The notes under the pieces were generated by a model. That model worked only from the letters and a program-made list of their open reading frames with translations. It made no database searches and had not been told where the DNA came from. Positions 7,063-11,986 of a stretch of 11,986 nt of DNA are shown here, in pieces. The first letter of the stretch is position 1, and every line of letters begins with the position of its first letter. A program made the translations under genes and the position numbers. The DNA is from an uncultured Eubacteriales bacterium (lineage in GTDB: Bacteria; Bacillota; Clostridia; Christensenellales; Borkfalkiaceae): contig CATJZR010000109.1 of NCBI GenBank assembly GCA_949745625.1, forward strand, positions 1-11,986. Reading direction: 5' to 3'.

Positions 7063-9129
7063 TTATTCATCCGAAGCCGCGGCGACTTCGTCAGCCGCAA
7101 CCTCGAGAGTTTCCGCATTCTCATCTTGAAGCAGCGCGTCTGCGTCCTCGTCGGGGACGTTGGAGCGGTCGTGCATGGCCGCCTCTTCGAATATCATTTT
7201 CGCAAGCTCGCCCGCATCGGTATTATCCGCAGCGCCGTAGACCTCGCTCATGCGCTTGACCGCGTCCGCAGTCAGACGCCTGTCGGTAAGCATTGCAAAC
7301 ACGCCGCGCTCGTAAAGGCACGCGCCCCTGTCCGAATACCTTTTAAGCATATCCTTAAATTCCGCGCGCGCCGAGCCCGCATTGAAATCGGGGCGCGATG
7401 AGCGCTTCTTCTGTACAGCCATCTGCGTGCGCCGCTCTATCGGGAAATATTCTATCCACACGACGGGCACGGCGTGCATACGCCCGTCGCCGCCGAACTG
7501 CGGAACGTAGGTAATGCGCCTTTCGCCGCGATATGCGTACGCGGTGATAAGCACCTCGTCCGCGCTGTCCTGCTTGGAAATGAGCTGAGTTTTGAGTATA
7601 GACGGCGTTACTGCGTGCTCCGGCTTTAACAGCTCCTTTTTAAAAGAGTTTGCTATTGACTCGTGCTCGTAGCATGACACGTTGCTCGCATATTTTTTGT
7701 CGTAGATAAATTCACGCGTCTTGGTCTGCTGATACAGCGGAATACTGATAAGCGGAGCCAAATCGAAATACAGACTTTTAAAATAAGTCGCATTTAAGGA
7801 AATAAAGTTTGCGCGCGCAGCCTCGTAGTCGTAGCCGACAAACCGAACGGGGTCGACCTCGTAATCGAAACCCTGTGCGTGCTCAGACCGCAAATAATTC
7901 AGCTTCTTGATTTTGCGGATAGCAAAATCATCGCCGTACGGCTCGGGCGTCTTGATAAGCTTTAACAGATTTTTCTGGGCGAGCGGCGTAAACAACATTC
8001 TGTACTCGACCTCGTTATCTCTGTCCGTTCCACCGAACAGAGCCTCGAACTCGTCGTTGCCCAGCCGCGTATAGTCATCGCCCGAAGCAATAGCCTTACG
8101 CGCTTTTTTGTCAAGCTTTTTCGCCTTTGCCTTTACCTTTTTATCAATCTGCTTTTCATCCAGTCCCGACGCGCCCGAGGGCGTTCGGGAAAATGTCAGA
8201 TTTGGCGCAGCCTCGTTGCCGTAAACTAGGTAGGTATCGTAATCGTAAACGGGCTTTGGTTTATGTACGCACGCGTAAAGCACCTGCGTATGATGTACGG
8301 TTTTTGTACCCTCTTTGGTACGGACGGTCGTAGTCCAATGAATGGTAAGTGCGCCGTCATAGCGCTGGTTTACCCAGCTTTGCTTTAAATCTTTAAGTAT
8401 CAGGAAAGGATTTCCGAGTATTTCACCCGACTGACAGAATTGCGTAGAACGGGTTGCGTCGGTATTTTTCCCCAGCCCGTACCTTTCGTGAAGATAGGTG
8501 AAACGTTCCTCGTCGAAATTGTCGTCCATTTGAATTACGGGCACCGTTCGGGTGACGAGGCTTTGCGGAATATTCCAGTCGTACAGCGAATTCAGTCCCG
8601 CCATTTGCGTCCACGCCTCGTTTAAAAGCAAGTCCGCCTCGGTCTGCAACGTATCGCGCGTCTGCTCGTTCTGCTTTATCTTGGGGTTAATCTTTACGCA
8701 AATCAGCACGGTAAACAGCACCGTGAACGCGACCGCACCGATAAGCGCGAGGATACTCGGCCAAAGAATGTGACCGCCGACTATCGCCGATACAAGCGCT
8801 ATCACCCCCGCAAGCAGCATAATTACGCTTAGCACTATAAGAAATATTTTCAGCCCCTTCGACTTGGAAATGACTTTCTTTACCTTTTCTATTTCGCCGA
8901 GCTTTTTGTTGTACTGCGTAACCGTATCTTTGTTTGCGGCAACGTCCACCCTGCCCTTTCGGGTAAGCTCGTCAAATAGCGCCTCGGTATTTCTGAGGTG
9001 TAAATCTTTATAAAGTTTGTTGTAGCCTTCAAGCGGCTCCAAAAGCGCGTCGTTTTGCACCATAATGTTATTATCACAGTAAAGTTTATCGTCGTTTTTA
9101 TAAACAAGCAGAACAAGGCGAACGGGCAT
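7063..9129 (-). CDS. Large two-TM membrane protein encoded beside LemA, possibly DUF3137-related
   Basis: I do not firmly recognise this protein. Numbered from the ATG at 9129 (688 aa), it has a charged helical N-terminus (about 25-90), two adjacent membrane helices (about 93-117 and 122-144), a further helical stretch to about 180, a large soluble region, a Lys/Ala-rich segment (about 325-347), and an acidic Ala/Glu/Asp tail (about 659-688). The stretch at 358-391 (NDEFEALFGG, then EYRMLFTP, then NLLKLI) resembles the conserved core of DUF3137, a family I recall as found beside LemA. That link is tentative and needs a profile search. With two helices close together, most of the protein is probably cytosolic. 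No start has a good ribosome site: GTG 9156, ATG 9129 and ATG 9063 are all in frame, and 9063 would begin MVQNDALLEPLEG. The reading frame is certain; function is unknown. Confidence 0.82.
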   Translation of the reverse strand: MPVRLVLLVYKNDDKLYCDNNIMVQNDALLEPLEGYNKLYKDLHLRNTEALFDELTRKGRVDVAANKDTVTQYNKKLGEIEKVKKVISKSKGLKIFLIVLSVIMLLAGVIALVSAIVGGHILWPSILALIGAVAFTVLFTVLICVKINPKIKQNEQTRDTLQTEADLLLNEAWTQMAGLNSLYDWNIPQSLVTRTVPVIQMDDNFDEERFTYLHERYGLGKNTDATRSTQFCQSGEILGNPFLILKDLKQSWVNQRYDGALTIHWTTTVRTKEGTKTVHHTQVLYACVHKPKPVYDYDTYLVYGNEAAPNLTFSRTPSGASGLDEKQIDKKVKAKAKKLDKKARKAIASGDDYTRLGNDEFEALFGGTDRDNEVEYRMLFTPLAQKNLLKLIKTPEPYGDDFAIRKIKKLNYLRSEHAQGFDYEVDPVRFVGYDYEAARANFISLNATYFKSLYFDLAPLISIPLYQQTKTREFIYDKKYASNVSCYEHESIANSFKKELLKPEHAVTPSILKTQLISKQDSADEVLITAYAYRGERRITYVPQFGGDGRMHAVPVVWIEYFPIERRTQMAVQKKRSSRPDFNAGSARAEFKDMLKRYSDRGACLYERGVFAMLTDRRLTADAVKRMSEVYGAADNTDAGELAKMIFEEAAMHDRSNVPDEDADALLQDENAETLEVAADEVAAASDE

Positions 9130-9136
9130 TTGCGAC

Positions 9137-9158
9137 GCATGCGTACACCGACGCACGC
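9137..9158 (-). promoter_or_regulatory. Leader stem-loop before the large membrane-protein gene
   Basis: On the transcript, GCGTGCGU (9158-9151) pairs with ACGCAUGC (9144-9137), 8 bp with one G.U, around a 6-nt loop. It covers the GTG at 9156 and ends 7 nt before the ATG at 9129, where no Shine-Dalgarno is seen. It also contains most of the perfect palindrome ACGCATGCGT (9135-9144). It may limit initiation at the upstream starts, or simply be leader if translation begins at 9063. Confidence 0.4.
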
Positions 9159-9217
9159 AACCCGAGAAAAGCGCAGTTCAACGCAGTTATGCGGCGTTTA
9201 TGGAAAACGACAATGTT

Positions 9218-9226
9218 ATTATATCA
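9218..9226 (-). promoter_or_regulatory. Extended -10 promoter for the large membrane protein/lemA/eda operon
   Basis: The minus strand reads TGATATAAT, an extended -10 (TGnTATAAT). No good -35 box is present at 16-18 bp (best is TTTATT), which is usual for extended -10 promoters. The predicted start point is near 9211, giving a leader of about 80 nt to the ATG at 9129 or about 148 nt to the ATG at 9063. Confidence 0.6.
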
Positions 9227-9268
9227 TATACATATTCAAAAATAAAGAGCTTTGTCGAAAATTGTCGC

Positions 9269-9300
9269 AAAAAAATTATAAGGAAAGCCGCGCTTCCCTT
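9269..9300 (-). terminator. Rho-independent terminator after the AEC permease gene
   Basis: On the minus strand AAGGGAAGC and GCTTTCCTT form a 9-bp stem (one G.U) around a GCG loop, followed by ATAA and seven T residues (9275-9269). It starts 7 nt after the TAG stop of the permease gene and isolates it from the next operon. Confidence 0.85.
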
Positions 9301-9307
9301 ATATTCT

Positions 9308-10366
9308 CTACGCCAACAACCCGAAAGCCGTCAGCGCAAACACCGTTGTAAACACCGTTATTATCGAGCCCAGGCTCGTCCATACCACAAGCTGGGCGGC
9401 AAGCTGTTCATCGTTAGACATCTCTGCCGCCATAATAGCGCTGGACACCGCTACGGGCGTTCCGAACAGCGCGATTAGAGTAGGATACACCTCGGGCCCG
9501 AATGACAGCACGTTGGTAAGTTCGCCGAGAAGTATCGCCGCGCCTATCCCGACGAACGGCGTTACGACAATTCGCATAAGCGTCGCCACGGTTATTTCCT
9601 TCGTCATACCCTTTACTGCGGAAAACTCGAACTGAGCGCCGAGAACTATAAGCGCAAGCGGCGAGGCTATCAGCTTTATATCCTTGACCGCAACGTACAA
9701 AAATTCGAGCTGGCGGTCGAAGCGGAAGGGCACTTCCGCACCCGCCACACCGCACGCCGCCGCCTCTATTTCCCTTATTCCCACGAAAACGAGCCCTGCC
9801 GCCACGCCGATGATAAGCGGGTTTTTTATTATGTTCAAAGCGATGCTTTTAGTACCGCTTTTTTTCGCAGGGGTCAGAATGGAAAGCTGCTCGCAAGCTT
9901 GTCCTCCGCCGACGAATACCGTCAACGCAACCACCGCGAGTATATTGAACACCGGAATAGAAAACGCGGATATTATGCCGGCAAGCGCAACGTCACCGCC
10001 CAGACGTTCGACGAGCGGCAGACCGATAACGGCAAAGTTGCTTCTGAAAGCGCATTGCAAAATTACGCCCCTGCGCCGGTTGTTTTTGGTGGTCAGCACC
10101 GCCGTAAGCAGTCCCAACCCGAATATTACGCATATTACAACGACGGCGTACAGCACAACGTCCCAGCGTATATCCGAAAAACTTGACATGCTGTCGTACA
10201 CGTTGATAAACAGCATACACGGCAGGCACACTCTGAATACGAATTTGTTGCCCGTCTTAATAAAATTTCCGTCAAATAGCCCTACGCGCTTCAACGCATA
10301 GCCGAGCATAATAAGCAGTATTATCGGCAATACTGCGTTAACGGTTGTTAAAAAGGTGCTCCACAT
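9308..10366 (-). CDS. AEC (auxin efflux carrier) family transporter
   Basis: A 352-residue polytopic membrane protein with about ten hydrophobic helices, the normal length and layout of the AEC/Mem_trans family, whose bacterial members export or exchange small organic acids such as malate. Family landmarks are FRSNFAVIGLPL (107-118), KNPLIIGVAAGL (181-192), LALIVLGAQF (237-246), the R..V.P motif (265-270) and TPVAVSSAIMAAEMSNDEQL (303-322). A cytoplasmic loop lies at about 157-176. The start at 10366 is backed by GGAGGG 5 nt upstream. It is a single-gene transcript: its own terminator follows and a divergent promoter region precedes it. The substrate cannot be told from the sequence. Confidence 0.93.
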   Translation of the reverse strand: MWSTFLTTVNAVLPIILLIMLGYALKRVGLFDGNFIKTGNKFVFRVCLPCMLFINVYDSMSSFSDIRWDVVLYAVVVICVIFGLGLLTAVLTTKNNRRRGVILQCAFRSNFAVIGLPLVERLGGDVALAGIISAFSIPVFNILAVVALTVFVGGGQACEQLSILTPAKKSGTKSIALNIIKNPLIIGVAAGLVFVGIREIEAAACGVAGAEVPFRFDRQLEFLYVAVKDIKLIASPLALIVLGAQFEFSAVKGMTKEITVATLMRIVVTPFVGIGAAILLGELTNVLSFGPEVYPTLIALFGTPVAVSSAIMAAEMSNDEQLAAQLVVWTSLGSIITVFTTVFALTAFGLLA

Positions 10367-10383
10367 AAATGCCCTCCGCTAAA

Positions 10384-10412
10384 ATTATAATGCAATTAAA
10401 CGCATAAGTAAA
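10384..10412 (-). promoter_or_regulatory. Candidate promoter of the AEC permease gene
   Basis: On the minus strand TTTACT (10412-10407) and TATAAT (10389-10384) are separated by 17 bp. The -10 is perfect and the -35 matches 4 of 6. The predicted start point falls almost on the GGAGGG ribosome site (10377-10372), so the leader would be only about 11 nt, which is unusually short. Confidence 0.5.
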
Positions 10413-10477
10413 CGAAAAGCGCCGGCTTTTACCGTAGTTACTATGGGGAATTTAATAAGACGCAAATAAAAAGATTC

Positions 10478-10516
10478 AGGCATAGCGTTAGGCCATGCCT
10501 TATCCGCACTTTTTTT
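10478..10516 (+). other. Orphan hairpin followed by a T-run in the divergent intergenic region
   Basis: AGGCAT (10478-10483) and ATGCCT (10495-10500) form a stem with an inner GC/GC pair, and a run of seven T follows at 10510-10516. The 9-nt gap between stem and T-run makes it a poor terminator, and no plus-strand gene lies directly upstream. It may be a remnant of a lost gene's terminator, or nothing. Confidence 0.25.
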
Positions 10517-10589
10517 CGTGGACGAACGGGTCTACTTGTAGCCTGGTGTGATGCAGATATGTTTTATATATCCCGCAAAATCCAATCGT

Positions 10590-10618
10590 TTGCGTTCTTT
10601 CATTTTTCATTATATAAT
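10590..10618 (+). promoter_or_regulatory. Candidate promoter of the alpha/beta hydrolase gene
   Basis: A perfect TATAAT at 10613-10618 lies 17 bp after TTGCGT (10590-10595), which matches the first half of the -35 consensus. The start point would be near 10625, giving a leader of about 35 nt with GGAG at 10645-10648. Confidence 0.55.
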
Positions 10619-10659
10619 GGTTGTACGATAAACAGTAATTTAACGGAGAATTTATTAAC

Positions 10660-11562
10660 ATGAAATATGCAGTCAGCCGCGAGTTCGGAGTATTCCGTCA
10701 TTTTTGCGCCCCTATCAATCACGTTATAATCAAACTTGCGAAGGGCATACTCTCCGTTGTTCCGAAGCGAATGAAATCCACGAAATCCCTCTCTATTGCG
10801 AAACAAAAAATACTATGCTCCGACGGTAAGAAAATAGTTATCTATATCGTAAAGCCGAAAACTTACATGGGCAAACTGCCCGTCATACTGTTTTTACACG
10901 GCGGGGGATTCGTATACAAGGGTTCGCCGCACCATTACGCATTAGCGAAGGAGTATGCCTCGCGTTCGAACTCCGCCGTCGTTTACGTCGATTACCGTCT
11001 TGCTTTCGATACGCCGTTCGGAACAACCTTGTCGGACTGTAAAACAGCGTATCATTATATTTTAAACAACCACGACGAGTTGAATGCCGACCGTGAAAAT
11101 ATCTGTTTCGGAGGGGATTCTGCGGGCGGATATTTATGCCTTGCTCTTGCAGAACGGTGTAAAACAGAAGGGTTAACACCGCCGAAAAAGCTCCTGCTTG
11201 TATATCCTGCCGTCGACCCTTCGATGACGACGGAGTCAATGAAAAGGTTTTCCGATACGCCGATGTGGAACAGCCGACTCAATAAAAAGATTTGGACGAT
11301 ATACTCTAAAGGAAAAGATGTGTTTGACCCTCTCCGAGCAGATTTATCTTATCTGCCGCCAACTTACATAGAAACGGCTGAATACGATTGCTTGCATGAC
11401 GAGGGAATTTTGCTATATCAAAAACTTAAGGCATCAGGCGTTCCTTGCACTTTATACGAAACCAAAGGTACAATGCACGGGTATGACATTTGCAGTAATG
11501 CGCCGATTACGCGCGCGGCGGTAGAAAAGCGAATTACTTTTTTAAAGCAAACAGATAATTAA
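10660..11562 (+). CDS. Alpha/beta hydrolase, hormone-sensitive lipase (HSL) type esterase
   Basis: A 300-residue probable carboxylesterase, the usual size for HSL-type enzymes. The oxyanion-hole motif HGGG is at 80-83 (FLHGGGFVYKG). The nucleophile elbow GDSAG is at 152-156 with Ser154. The acid is probably Asp243 in AEYDCLHDEG, matching the family's D.LRDEG, and the base is His273 in GTMHGY. A YVDYRLA segment (109-115) is also typical. There is no clear signal peptide; the first 40 residues are basic and amphipathic and probably form the cap, so the enzyme is likely cytosolic. The start has GGAG 11 nt upstream, a little far but the best available. This is the only plus-strand gene; it has its own promoter and a strong terminator, so it is monocistronic. 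The substrate is not predictable. Confidence 0.93.
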   Translation: MKYAVSREFGVFRHFCAPINHVIIKLAKGILSVVPKRMKSTKSLSIAKQKILCSDGKKIVIYIVKPKTYMGKLPVILFLHGGGFVYKGSPHHYALAKEYASRSNSAVVYVDYRLAFDTPFGTTLSDCKTAYHYILNNHDELNADRENICFGGDSAGGYLCLALAERCKTEGLTPPKKLLLVYPAVDPSMTTESMKRFSDTPMWNSRLNKKIWTIYSKGKDVFDPLRADLSYLPPTYIETAEYDCLHDEGILLYQKLKASGVPCTLYETKGTMHGYDICSNAPITRAAVEKRITFLKQTDN

Positions 11563-11619
11563 GCATCCTAACAGAATTATGTGATTAATTTCAATTTACT
11601 TTTTAAATAATGTGTATTT

Positions 11620-11654
11620 AAAAAGCTCTCGGACAATTTGTCCGAGAGCTTTTT
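11620..11654. terminator. Bidirectional rho-independent terminator
   Basis: A perfect stem of about 16 bp whose core is GCTCTCGGACA and its complement, flanked by A4-5 on one side and T4-5 on the other, with a 3-nt loop (11636-11638; the tip bases may open). Either strand gives a GC-rich hairpin followed by a U-run. It lies 57 nt after the plus-strand hydrolase gene and about 55 nt after the end of the converging minus-strand gene, so it serves both. Confidence 0.9.
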
Positions 11655-11685
11655 ATAATCGTATGTCTGAGCCCTATGGAATGTA

Positions 11686-11708
11686 CGCTTTCGGCAAGCG
11701 CTTTTTAT
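11686..11708 (+). terminator. Weak second terminator-like hairpin
   Basis: CGCTT (11686-11690) and AAGCG (11696-11700) form a 5-bp stem with a TCGGC loop, followed by CTTTTTATTT on the plus strand. It could back up the strong terminator for readthrough from the hydrolase gene. The stem is short, so this is a weak call. Confidence 0.3.
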
Positions 11709-11986
11709 TTAAGCTCCCCCGATGGCGTTTCCGAATTCTCCGGTATGCCAGCCGCAGGCATTCATATCTTCGACGCCGGGCTTTATTATACTGAATGACA
11801 GTGAAAAATCAATGCTTATATCTTCTGTCTTCACAAAAAAGTTCGAATTGTTGTGTGCGGCAACGACGTAATGCTTCATCTCGCCGTTTACGGAATTTAT
11901 GACCTGAAGGTCAACTGACAGCTTGCTTTCCGTGTAAGCGTACATAAGATTGCTAAGCGTTTTCGCCGCCTCCTCGGGATTGTACA
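11709..11986 (-). CDS. Unrecognised protein, C-terminal fragment (gene continues past the right edge)
   Basis: An open frame enters from the right edge and stops at the TAA at 11711-11709, giving 91 residues. An ATG lies at 11945, but the frame stays open upstream of it with protein-like sequence (YNPEEAAKTLSNLM), and no ribosome site at useful spacing precedes that ATG. The window therefore probably holds the C-terminus of a longer gene. The segment has an initial helix, then alternating polar and hydrophobic residues (SVDLQVINSV, KHYVVAAHNN, DISIDFSLSFSII) typical of beta strands, and a Gly-rich end. I see no catalytic or membrane motif and do not recognise the family. The shared bidirectional terminator downstream supports a real minus-strand gene. 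Confidence 0.6.
   Translation of the reverse strand, partial: YNPEEAAKTLSNLMYAYTESKLSVDLQVINSVNGEMKHYVVAAHNNSNFFVKTEDISIDFSLSFSIIKPGVEDMNACGWHTGEFGNAIGGA

Noticed and set aside
8889..9140. Separate small minus-strand gene starting at the ATG at 9140
   Set aside because: It is out of frame with and inside the large membrane-protein gene, lacks a ribosome site, and its translation loses coherence within the region where the main frame is clearly coding.
9684..10301. Plus-strand open frame of 205 codons opposite the AEC permease
   Set aside because: Its Ser/Thr/Pro-rich translation is the antisense of membrane-helix codons; no ribosome site or family match.
11945..11986. Start of the right-edge gene at the ATG at 11945
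   Set aside because: The frame remains open to the window edge with protein-like residues, and the only AGGAGG nearby is more than 20 nt from this ATG, too far to serve it.

Overview
The window reads as chromosomal DNA from an anaerobic, gut-type member of the Clostridia (Bacillota). This placement is an inference, not a phylogenetic result. It rests on purine-rich AGGAG-type ribosome sites before most genes, sigma-A-like TTGACA/TATAAT promoters, U-tailed intrinsic terminators, a solute-binding lipoprotein with a Gram-positive-style lipobox (LAAC), and a large extracytoplasmic insertion in an Opp permease. I see no phage genes, transposases, CRISPR array, tRNA or rRNA. All genes are on the minus strand except one hydrolase.

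Layout from left to right. Positions 1-5446 hold a minus-strand oligopeptide-type ABC importer in the order oppA (5446-2798), oppB (2717-1710), oppC (1708-140), oppD (138 to beyond the left edge). A full-consensus promoter (5555-5527), preceded by phased A-tracts, drives it. An imperfect palindrome lies just downstream of the start point, and a strong stem-loop without a U-tail sits between oppA and oppB. OppA (882 aa) and OppC (522 aa) are both much larger than usual for their families, and in OppC the extra mass is one extracytoplasmic block of about 220 residues.

Positions 5698-9223 hold a second minus-strand operon: a large two-TM membrane protein that I can only tentatively relate to DUF3137, a LemA-family protein, and a KDPG/KHG aldolase (eda), ending at a GC-rich terminator. 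An extended -10 promoter (9226-9218) precedes it. Positions 9269-10412 hold a single-gene unit for an AEC-family permease with its own terminator. A divergent intergenic region (10367-10659) separates it from the only plus-strand gene, an HSL-type alpha/beta hydrolase (10660-11562). That gene ends at a long bidirectional terminator shared with a partial minus-strand gene entering from the right edge.

The genes do not form one obvious pathway. The clearest functional unit is the Opp importer, which would bring peptides or similar oligomers into the cell as carbon and nitrogen sources. The least understood unit is the big membrane protein plus LemA pair, which shares an operon with a sugar-acid aldolase. 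I found no convincing defence, mobile or secondary-metabolite system.
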